From DATBHZ01 sp036557185 (GTDB lineage: Bacteria; Actinomycetota; Acidimicrobiia; IMCC26256; JAENVU01), in assembly GCA_036557185.1 (NCBI GenBank), contig DATBHZ010000185.1, forward strand, positions 1-6,792: a DNA stretch of 6,792 nt, given 5' to 3'. Position 1 is the stretch's first letter. Every line of letters starts with the position of its first letter. The position numbers and the translations under genes are program-made. Positions 1-5,196 of this stretch are shown here, one piece after another. The notes beneath the pieces are model-generated. The model made no database searches. It had not been told where the DNA came from and was given only the letters and a program-made list of their open reading frames with translations.

Positions 1-222
1 TCCATGGAGCGGGTCGATCGGCACGTGGTGTGGATGGTCGCGATCGATCCGCACCACCCGTTCCAGGGCGGGCGCAGAAGGACCAACCTGTTGCTGCTGC
101 GCTCCGGCGGCGACCCGGACGGGCCGATGTCGGCCGGAGCGCAATGGGTGCACTGGCGCCACGATCTGCCGCGGGCGCTCGACTGGCTCGTGGAGCACGG
201 CTTCGGGGGACGACGAGTATGA
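1..222 (+). CDS. C-terminal fragment of a probable alpha/beta-hydrolase (putative esterase family), 5' end outside the window
   Basis: The reading frame is open from base 1 to the TGA at 220-222 and has no convincing start here, so this is the last ~73 residues of a longer protein. The ending W-V-H-W-R-H-D-L-P-R-A-L-D-W-L resembles the C-terminal helix of the putative esterase / antigen-85-like alpha/beta-hydrolase family, usually G-x-H-x-W-x-x-W-R-x-x-L-x-x-A-L. In that alignment the position of the catalytic His is Ala (codon 139-141), so this copy may be non-catalytic or the alignment may be off locally. Its stop overlaps the next start (ATGA, 219-222), implying translational coupling to the rhomboid-like gene and, through it, to the aminoacyl-lipid synthase-like gene. 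Hydrolases beside aminoacyl-lipid synthases are known in other Gram-positives, where some remove the amino acid from the lipid; that role here is inference. The family call rests on one short motif and is uncertain. Confidence 0.5.
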   Translation, partial: SMERVDRHVVWMVAIDPHHPFQGGRRRTNLLLLRSGGDPDGPMSAGAQWVHWRHDLPRALDWLVEHGFGGRRV

Positions 223-950
223 GCACGGTCGTCCGACGGTCCGCGCTCCGCCTCGTCGCCTGTCTCGTGTGCGCGGTCCCCGTCGTGATCCTCTCGGCGA
301 TGTGGATCCACCTGCCTTGGGACCGCTACGCCAAGTTCCTCGGGGCGTACTCGCCCGAGCGCCTGCTGCACGGCGCCGTCTGGACGTTGCCGCTGTCTGC
401 ATTCGTCGTGCCGCACATGGGCGAGATCCGCCCGACCATCGCCTTCGTGCTCGTGCTCTTCGTTCCGTACGCGCTCCTCCGCGACCCTCTCCGCGCGGTA
501 CTCGTGTTCTTCCTGGGCCACATCTCGTCAACGCTCATTGTCGCCTTTGGCATCGTCGTCGGCTCTGCCCTCGGGTGGAGCACGGCCACGAATTACTACG
601 GCGCGCGCGACATGGGCATCTCGGCGGGGCTGGCCGCGATCTCGGGAGCGCTCGTCGTCCTCCTGCTCGCGAGCCGTGCGAAGGTCCTCGGAGTGCTCTT
701 GCTCGGTGCCTCGATCTGGTTCTTCCTGCACATGATGATCGGGCACCCCACGGGCCGGATCGCCGGGATCGAGCACTTCCTCGCCTTGGCCGCCGGCGCC
801 GCCTTCGAGCTCGTGGCCCGGATTCGTGCTGCTTCGAGCACGAATGGGGTCCAGGGAACCTCGGACGGCGCCGATGACGTTCACCCCCCGTTGCCCGAGA
901 CCCCTTCCGGGTCCTGGCAATCGATCGAGGAGATGAGCCCTACCCGATGA
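219..950 (+). CDS. Rhomboid-like polytopic membrane protein
   Basis: This is a 243-residue membrane protein with about six or seven hydrophobic segments (roughly residues 12-31, 49-68, 72-87, 91-118, 132-151, 154-174 and 183-203) and a polar, probably cytoplasmic tail (205-243). Residues 131-144 read D-M-G-I-S-A-G-L-A-A-I-S-G-A, matching the G-x-S-x-G serine motif of rhomboid TM4 (Ser135). Residues 185-193 (E-H-F-L-A-L-A-A-G) match the TM6 helix carrying the rhomboid histidine (His186). G-H at 100-101 starts another conserved-looking helix. The fold family is therefore rhomboid-like, possibly an intramembrane serine protease, but the classic TM2 H-x-x-x-N motif is not clear, so activity is unproven. 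ATG 219 was chosen because it overlaps the previous stop (ATGA) and has GGGGGA at 205-210; the frame stays open upstream to about base 30, but that part lies inside the hydrolase gene and is arginine-rich and non-membrane. The stop overlaps the next start. Confidence 0.72.
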   Translation: MSTVVRRSALRLVACLVCAVPVVILSAMWIHLPWDRYAKFLGAYSPERLLHGAVWTLPLSAFVVPHMGEIRPTIAFVLVLFVPYALLRDPLRAVLVFFLGHISSTLIVAFGIVVGSALGWSTATNYYGARDMGISAGLAAISGALVVLLLASRAKVLGVLLLGASIWFFLHMMIGHPTGRIAGIEHFLALAAGAAFELVARIRAASSTNGVQGTSDGADDVHPPLPETPSGSWQSIEEMSPTR

Positions 951-2668
951 CCGCCACCCGATCGACGGTGCTCGATCCCGTCGCACGCGAGCACCAGCGC
1001 AAGCGACGAAAAGCGCGTCGCCTCGGCCTGCTCGTCGCGTTCGCCGGACTCATCACTGTCGTCTCGGCGGTCACACCGAACCTGCGCGATCGCACGCACG
1101 TGCTCCTCGAGGCCATCACCCCGAACGTGGCCGGGTTCGCCCACGGTGTTGCTGCCATCCTCGGATTGGCCTTGATGCTCCTCGGTCGCGGCCTGGCGAA
1201 ACGACGGCGGGTCGCCCTCCTGAGCGCGGTTGCACTGCTCGGGGTCACGATCGTCGTGCACGTGGTGAAGGGCCTCGACTTCGAGGAGGCGGTCGCGAGC
1301 GCCGTCGTCGCGATCGTGCTCGTGCGCAGCAGGAACCTGTTCAATGAACCGACGCCGACCGCGCGGTGGACCTCGCTGGCACGGTGGGTGCCCCTCGTCA
1401 TCGGGTTCGCGTTCGCATACGGGCTCGCGGGCCTGTACCTGCGTGCGTCGCACATCCCCGGCCTGACATTCCCGCGTGCCCTCGGTGAGGTCGCGGCACG
1501 GCTCGTCGGCATGCCGGGCCCGCTGATCATCGCCGGCAGGTTCGGCCGCTGGTTCCCTGCATCCATCACCGGTGTGGGGGCGGTTTCGATCCTGGTCATC
1601 GCGCTCCTCGCGCTCGCGCCCGTTGCCGAAGCCGTCTCGGCGCACCACCACGCGACCCGCGACAAGGTCCGCCACATGACCGATCGTGCTGACGGTGACA
1701 CGCTCGATCCGTTCGCGCTCCGGTCGGACAAGTGCTACGTGCTGAGCAGCGACGGCACCGCGGCGCTGGCGTACCGGTCCGTCAACGGGGTCGGGCTCGC
1801 GTCCGGTGATCCCTTCGGCAACCCCGACCGGTTCCCCGAGGTGATCGCGAAGTTCCTCGACCGATGTGAGGCGTATGGGTGGCGTCCCGCCTCGATCGGT
1901 GTGCGCGGCGACCGCTTGGACCTCTGGAGCAGGCTCGGCCTTCGCTCGCACTACCTCGGCGACGAGGCGATCATCGACGTCTGCGGGTTCACGCTCGACG
2001 GGCGCGCGATGCGCCCGGTGCGCCAGGCCGTGAACCGCACGAAGAACCACGGCATCACCGCGGAGATCTACCGAGAGGGCACGATGTGCCCGGGCCTGCG
2101 CGCGGAGCTGTGCGCGATGGCACATCGCCACCGCAACGGTGAGCCGGAGCGCGGCTTCTCGATGGCGCTCGACGGACTGCTGACGGGCCGCGACGGCGAC
2201 TGCGTCGTGGTGGTCGGCCGGGACGAAGAGGGCGCACCGATCGCGTTCCAGCGGTACGTCCCGTGCCGGCAGGGCAAGGCGCTCTCACTCGACGCCATGC
2301 GCCGCGAGCGGGTGGGTCCGAACGGGGTCAACGAGCGTCTGATCGTCGAGGCGGTCCTCTGGGCGCAGGAGCACGGGATCGACGAGGTCTCCCTCAACTT
2401 CGCCGTGTTCAAGGGCCTGATCGAGGAGGGCGCGGACCTGAGGTTCGTGCAGTCGATCGAGGCGTGGTTCGTCCGGCGGCTCAACCCCTATTTCCAGATC
2501 GAATCGCTGCTCACCTTCAACGCGAAGTTCCATCCGCGTTGGGTCCCGAGGTACCTCGCCTACCGGTCCCCGGGCGACTTCGTCCCCACCGGGATCGCGG
2601 CGGCGAGTGCCGAGGGCTTCATCCCGTTCGACCGCCGTCCCGCGGCGATCGAGGGAGCTGGCGTCTGA
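947..2668 (+). CDS. Membrane protein with DUF2156 / phosphatidylglycerol lysyltransferase-type domain (MprF / LysX-N-like)
   Basis: This 573-residue protein is predicted to transfer an amino acid from aminoacyl-tRNA to a membrane lipid head group, altering surface charge. The basic N-terminus (residues 15-25) precedes about six hydrophobic segments (near 26-44, 62-82, 88-107, 112-128, 147-166 and 205-228). A cytoplasmic double-GNAT-like DUF2156 domain then spans about 250-545. Recognisable stretches are the Y-R-S-V-N-G-V-G-L-A-S-G-D-P region (276-289), N-E-R-L-I-V-E-A (462-469) and Q-I-E-S-L-L-T-F-N-A-K-F-H-P-R-W (517-532), the last close to the equivalent part of mycobacterial LysX. There is no C-terminal lysyl-tRNA synthetase domain as in LysX, so the transferred amino acid cannot be assumed to be lysine; alanine is used by a stand-alone relative in Corynebacterium. 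ATG 947 overlaps the previous stop (ATGA). The nearest purine-rich site, GAGGAG at 927-932, is 14 nt away, so translational coupling probably drives initiation. Confidence 0.82.
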   Translation: MTATRSTVLDPVAREHQRKRRKARRLGLLVAFAGLITVVSAVTPNLRDRTHVLLEAITPNVAGFAHGVAAILGLALMLLGRGLAKRRRVALLSAVALLGVTIVVHVVKGLDFEEAVASAVVAIVLVRSRNLFNEPTPTARWTSLARWVPLVIGFAFAYGLAGLYLRASHIPGLTFPRALGEVAARLVGMPGPLIIAGRFGRWFPASITGVGAVSILVIALLALAPVAEAVSAHHHATRDKVRHMTDRADGDTLDPFALRSDKCYVLSSDGTAALAYRSVNGVGLASGDPFGNPDRFPEVIAKFLDRCEAYGWRPASIGVRGDRLDLWSRLGLRSHYLGDEAIIDVCGFTLDGRAMRPVRQAVNRTKNHGITAEIYREGTMCPGLRAELCAMAHRHRNGEPERGFSMALDGLLTGRDGDCVVVVGRDEEGAPIAFQRYVPCRQGKALSLDAMRRERVGPNGVNERLIVEAVLWAQEHGIDEVSLNFAVFKGLIEEGADLRFVQSIEAWFVRRLNPYFQIESLLTFNAKFHPRWVPRYLAYRSPGDFVPTGIAAASAEGFIPFDRRPAAIEGAGV

Positions 2669-2672
2669 AACC

Positions 2673-2702
2673 TTGCATTCAGTCGTGCTGATCGGGCAAG
2701 AT
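2673..2702 (+). promoter_or_regulatory. Candidate promoter for the ilv leader and operon
   Basis: TTGCAT (2673-2678) and CAAGAT (2697-2702) are separated by 18 nt and keep the most important bases of the -35 (TTG) and -10 (A at position 2, AT at 5-6) hexamers. Each matches the consensus at only three of six positions. A start 7-9 nt downstream would fall at 2709-2711, essentially on the leader-peptide ATG. The location, between the end of the previous gene and the leader peptide, is where a promoter is required, but the hexamers alone are weak evidence in GC-rich DNA. Confidence 0.35.
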
Positions 2703-2725
2703 GGTGGCTCATGTTGATCGCCACC
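2703..2725 (+). repeat. Inverted repeat flanking the leader-peptide start
   Basis: GGTGGC (2703-2708) and GCCACC (2720-2725) are perfect 6-bp complementary arms with an 11-nt spacer that contains the leader ATG. In RNA it would place the start codon in a loop, but only if transcription starts upstream of 2703. In DNA it could be an operator. It is short and may be chance. Confidence 0.25.
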
Positions 2726-2761
2726 GACATTCTCACTGCCGACATTCTCGTAGTTACGTAG
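2711..2761 (+). CDS. Branched-chain amino acid leader peptide (attenuator control peptide)
   Basis: This is a 16-codon frame from ATG 2711 to TAG 2759-2761, translating to MLIATDILTADILVVT. Eight of sixteen residues are Leu, Ile or Val (L2, I3, I7, L8, I12, L13, V14, V15), and three are Thr, the precursor of Ile. It lies about 120 nt upstream of ilvB and is followed at once by a hairpin and an intrinsic terminator, the defining layout of a leader peptide that senses charged tRNA by ribosome stalling. Leader-peptide attenuation of ilvBNC is known in Corynebacterium glutamicum. The I-L-V-V codons at 2744-2755 sit just before the stop, the natural stall point. There is no strong Shine-Dalgarno sequence; only a weak GGTGG precedes it, so translation from a leaderless or nearly leaderless mRNA is plausible. 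The product itself is presumably not functional; the act of translation is the sensor. Confidence 0.88.
   Translation: MLIATDILTADILVVT
2724..2749 (+). repeat. Tandem 11-nt repeat inside the leader peptide, 15-nt period
   Basis: CCGACATTCTC occurs at 2724-2734 and again at 2739-2749, exactly 15 nt (five codons) apart. It gives the duplicated peptide unit D-I-L (T-D-I-L-T followed by A-D-I-L-V). The duplication doubles the Ile-Leu control codons in frame. Confidence 0.85.
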
Positions 2762-2791
2762 CGCACGAACGCCCTCTCGCGTCCGTGCGCT
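2760..2791 (+). promoter_or_regulatory. Leader RNA hairpin starting at the leader-peptide stop codon
   Basis: GCGCACGAACGC (2761-2772) pairs with GCGTCCGTGCGC (2779-2790) around a six-base loop, CCTCTC. There are 11 pairs and one A-C mismatch (2768/2783), and A2760-T2791 extends the stem. The stem's 5' arm overlaps the leader stop codon (2759-2761). A ribosome at the stop would therefore block it, while one stalled at the Ile/Leu codons further upstream would leave it free. This makes it the likely pause or anti-terminator hairpin of the attenuator. It does not share bases with the terminator stem, so how the two communicate is not obvious from a simple 2:3 versus 3:4 model. Confidence 0.78.
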
Positions 2792-2795
2792 TCCG

Positions 2796-2820
2796 CCCCT
2801 CGCAAATGCGGGGGGTTTTT
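2796..2820 (+). terminator. Intrinsic terminator / attenuator in the ilvB leader
   Basis: CCCCTCGC (2796-2803) pairs with GCGGGGGG (2808-2815) around the loop AAAT, giving eight pairs including one G-U. TTTTT (2816-2820) follows at once. This is a textbook Rho-independent terminator, placed between the leader peptide and ilvB rather than at the end of an operon. It can only make sense as a conditional terminator for ilvBNC, since nothing ends here except the leader. Confidence 0.85.
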
Positions 2821-2869
2821 CACGTCCGGACTCCGAGCCCGAGCGGGACGGCGAGCCGGACCAGGATCC

Positions 2870-2874
2870 AGGAG
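2870..2874 (+). promoter_or_regulatory. Ribosome binding site of ilvB
   Basis: AGGAG lies 10 nt before ATG 2885. Between the terminator T-tract and this start no other in-frame ATG exists, so the site supports the chosen start of ilvB. Confidence 0.7.
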
Positions 2875-2884
2875 CCATCTGCAC

Positions 2885-4609
2885 ATGAAGTTGACCGGAG
2901 CCCAAGCCCTCATCAAGAGCCTCGAGATGGAGGGGACCGAGGTCATGTTCGGCCTCCCCGGTGGGGCGATCCTGCCCGTCTACGACCCGCTCATCGACTC
3001 CTCGATCCGCCACATCCTGGTGCGCCACGAGCAGGGCGCGGGCCACATGGCGGAGGGGTACGCGCACGCCACCGGACGACCGGGTGTCGCGATGGTCACG
3101 AGCGGACCCGGCGCGACGAACATCGTCACCGCGCTGTGCGACGCGTTCATGGACTCCATCCCGATGGTTGTCATCACCGGCCAGGTGGCGTACTCCGTGA
3201 TCGGGACCGACGCCTTCCAGGAGTGCGACACGGTCGGCATCACGATGCCGGTCACGAAGCACAACTGGCTCGTGACGGATGCGCAGGACATCCCGCGCAT
3301 CGTGCGTGAGGCGTTCCATGTCGCGACGACCGGCCGGCCGGGTCCGGTCGTGGTCGACGTCCCGAAGGACGTCGCGAACCAGGGCATGACATGGGAGTGG
3401 CCCGATTCCGTCGACCTTCCCGGGTACCGGCCCAACCTGAAGGGCCACCCGAAGCAGATCAAGGAGGCGGCGCGGCTGATCGGGAGCTCCGAGCGCCCGG
3501 TCATCTACGCGGGCGGCGGGATCCTCAAGGCGCGCGCGGCCGAGGCTCTGCGCGAGCTCGCCGAGCTCTGCGGGATCCCCGTGGTGACCACGCTGATGGC
3601 GAGGGGTGCGTTCCCCGACCGCCACGAGCTGGCACTCGGGATGCCCGGCATGCACGGCAACTACACCGCCGTCACGGCGATGCAGAAGGCGGACCTCCTG
3701 ATCGCACTCGGTTCGCGGTTCGACGACCGCGTGACCGGCAAGATCGACTCGTTCGCGACGCACGCCAAGGTCATCCACGTCGACGTCGACCCCGCGGAGC
3801 TCGGCAAGGTCCGCCGGCCCGACGTCCCGATCGTCGGCGACTGCCGGAACGTCATCGAGCGGCTGGTGGCGGCCGTGCGCGCGGATCAGGAGAAGCGCGA
3901 ATGGCCCGACCTCGCGCCCTGGCGTGCCGAGCTGCGATCGTGGCAGCACGAGCACCCGCTCGAGTACGAGCAGCCGGAGGGCGGCCCGCTGAAGCCGCAG
4001 TTCTGCATCGACATGCTCCGCGACCACACCCCGGACGACACGATCCTGGCCTCGGGTGTGGGCCAGCACCAGATGTGGGCGAGCCAGCACTGGAAGTTCG
4101 ACTACCCGTACACCTTCGTCAACTCCGGTGGTCTCGGCACGATGGGGTTCTGCGTGCCGGCGGCCATCGGCGCGAAGGTCGGGATGCCGGAGCGGATGGT
4201 GTGGGCGATCGACGGTGACGGCTGCTTCCAGATGACCGCGCAGGAGCTCGTGACGGCGAGCGCCGAGCGGATCCCCGTCAAGGTCGCGATCCTGAACAAC
4301 GCGTACCTCGGGATGGTCCGGCAGTGGCAGGAGCTCTTCTACGAGGAGCGTTACAGCGAGGTGTACCTCTCACCCGACCTGCCCGATTACGTGAAGTGGG
4401 CCGAGGCGATGGGATGCGTCGGCTTCCGGGTCGACACGCCCGACGACGTCGTGCCCACGATCGAGAAGGCGAACGAGATCGACGACCGGCCGGTCGTGAT
4501 CGACTTCCGTACCGACTACCGGGAGAAGGTGTACCCGATGGTCGCCGCGGGTTCGAGCAACGACGACATCATCCTCGGTCCCGAGACCGACGACCGCGGA
4601 GGGCGATAG
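2885..4609 (+). CDS. ilvB: Acetolactate synthase (acetohydroxyacid synthase), large catalytic subunit
   Basis: The 574-residue enzyme condenses two pyruvates to acetolactate, or pyruvate with 2-ketobutyrate to acetohydroxybutyrate. It is the first common step to Val, Leu and Ile and uses ThDP, Mg2+ and FAD. The N-terminal ThDP-enzyme domain has F-G-L-P-G-G (22-27) and the catalytic Glu49 in R-H-E-Q-G-A. The central FAD-associated domain has G-M-P-G-M-H-G (252-258) and L-G-S-R-F-D-D-R-V-T-G-K (275-286). The C-terminal domain has the ThDP/metal motif G-D-G (444-446) ending in N-N (471-472), followed by Q-W-Q around Trp481. Length and motifs are normal and it closely resembles mycobacterial IlvB1. 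It follows the attenuator and precedes ilvN by 2 nt; the ilvN ribosome binding site lies inside its last codons. Expression is expected to rise when branched-chain aminoacyl-tRNAs are scarce. Confidence 0.97.
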   Translation: MKLTGAQALIKSLEMEGTEVMFGLPGGAILPVYDPLIDSSIRHILVRHEQGAGHMAEGYAHATGRPGVAMVTSGPGATNIVTALCDAFMDSIPMVVITGQVAYSVIGTDAFQECDTVGITMPVTKHNWLVTDAQDIPRIVREAFHVATTGRPGPVVVDVPKDVANQGMTWEWPDSVDLPGYRPNLKGHPKQIKEAARLIGSSERPVIYAGGGILKARAAEALRELAELCGIPVVTTLMARGAFPDRHELALGMPGMHGNYTAVTAMQKADLLIALGSRFDDRVTGKIDSFATHAKVIHVDVDPAELGKVRRPDVPIVGDCRNVIERLVAAVRADQEKREWPDLAPWRAELRSWQHEHPLEYEQPEGGPLKPQFCIDMLRDHTPDDTILASGVGQHQMWASQHWKFDYPYTFVNSGGLGTMGFCVPAAIGAKVGMPERMVWAIDGDGCFQMTAQELVTASAERIPVKVAILNNAYLGMVRQWQELFYEERYSEVYLSPDLPDYVKWAEAMGCVGFRVDTPDDVVPTIEKANEIDDRPVVIDFRTDYREKVYPMVAAGSSNDDIILGPETDDRGGR

Positions 4610-4611
4610 TC

Positions 4612-5154
4612 ATGACGGAGAGCATGAGCGAACCCGGCCACCACATCCTGAGCGTGCTCGTCGAGAACAAGTTCGGTGTGCTGTCACGCGTGTCCGGACT
4701 CTTCTCGCGGCGCGGCTACAACATCTACTCGTTGGCGGTCAGCCCGACCGAGGACCCGCGCTACTCACGCATGACGATCGTGTTCGACGGTGAGACGACA
4801 CCCATCGAGCAGGTCACGAAACAGCTCAACAAGCTGATCCCCGTCATCAAGATCACCGAGCTCCACACCTCCGAGGCGGTGCAGCGCGAGCTCATGCTCG
4901 TGACGCTGCGGGCCGGCAAGGAGGAGCGGTCACACGTGACGGAGCTCGCGTCGATCTTCGAGGCGAAGATCCTCGACGTCGGCTACGAGGCGATGACCTT
5001 GATGGTCGCCGGCGCGCCGGACAAGCTCGAGGCGATGACCGACCTGCTCCAGCCGTTCGGGATCCTCGAGCTCCAGCGGACGGGGCGCATCGCGCTCGCC
5101 AAGCTGTCCCGGGAGCCCAGCAAGCTTCGGGTCGTCAAGAACAAGAGCGCGTAG
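4612..5154 (+). CDS. ilvN: Acetolactate synthase, small regulatory subunit
   Basis: This 180-residue partner of IlvB stimulates the catalytic subunit and confers feedback inhibition by valine and other branched-chain amino acids. An N-terminal ACT domain (about 11-85) has N-K-F-G-V-L-S-R-V and R-R-G-Y-N-I. Asn19, Gly22 and Asn37 match Asn11, Gly14 and Asn29 of E. coli IlvH, the valine-site residues, so feedback inhibition is probably retained. A C-terminal small-subunit domain follows (about 94-167). The family is usually about 160-175 residues; the excess is a short N-terminal extension and a basic tail. ATG 4612 is preferred over ATG 4624 because GGAGG at 4598-4602 is 9 nt upstream, whereas the GGAG before 4624 is only 3 nt away. 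Only 2 nt separate it from the ilvB stop, so the pair is translated together, in keeping with a fixed subunit complex. Confidence 0.96.
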   Translation: MTESMSEPGHHILSVLVENKFGVLSRVSGLFSRRGYNIYSLAVSPTEDPRYSRMTIVFDGETTPIEQVTKQLNKLIPVIKITELHTSEAVQRELMLVTLRAGKEERSHVTELASIFEAKILDVGYEAMTLMVAGAPDKLEAMTDLLQPFGILELQRTGRIALAKLSREPSKLRVVKNKSA

Positions 5155-5196
5155 CTACCCTCGCCCGATCGGCCCGCACTGTCTGGGGGACCTGTC

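Noticed and set aside
881..2131. A 416-codon minus-strand frame opposite the DUF2156 gene
   Set aside because: Its low-complexity charged composition mirrors codon bias of the + strand gene; no domain or ribosome binding site supports it.
2665..2682. CTGAA / TTCAG inverted repeat around the stop codon of the DUF2156 gene
   Set aside because: The arms are only 5 bp and AT-rich, with no T-tract, so it is not a credible terminator.
3188..3211. Ala102 of IlvB at the position of plant Pro197, where substitutions give sulfonylurea resistance
   Set aside because: Small residues other than Pro are common here in bacterial enzymes, so it is not evidence of selected resistance.
2701..3309. A plus-strand frame starting at ATG 2701 that crosses the attenuator and enters ilvB out of frame
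   Set aside because: Its translation is His/Arg/Pro-rich without motifs, and it would be cut by the leader terminator and overlap ilvB for over 400 nt.
2285..4090. A 601-codon open frame on the minus strand opposite ilvB and the preceding gene
   Set aside because: It runs antisense to clearly real proteins, is rich in Arg, Asp, Val and His as expected of a GC-rich shadow frame, and shows no recognisable domain.
4324..4611. Upstream extension of the ilvN frame into ilvB
   Set aside because: The extension is an Arg-rich out-of-frame reading of ilvB; the conserved ACT domain begins just after ATG 4612, which has a good ribosome binding site.
5155..5196. Possible terminator or promoter between ilvN and ilvC
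   Set aside because: The 42-nt gap has no T-tract hairpin or convincing promoter hexamers; it holds only the ilvC ribosome binding site.
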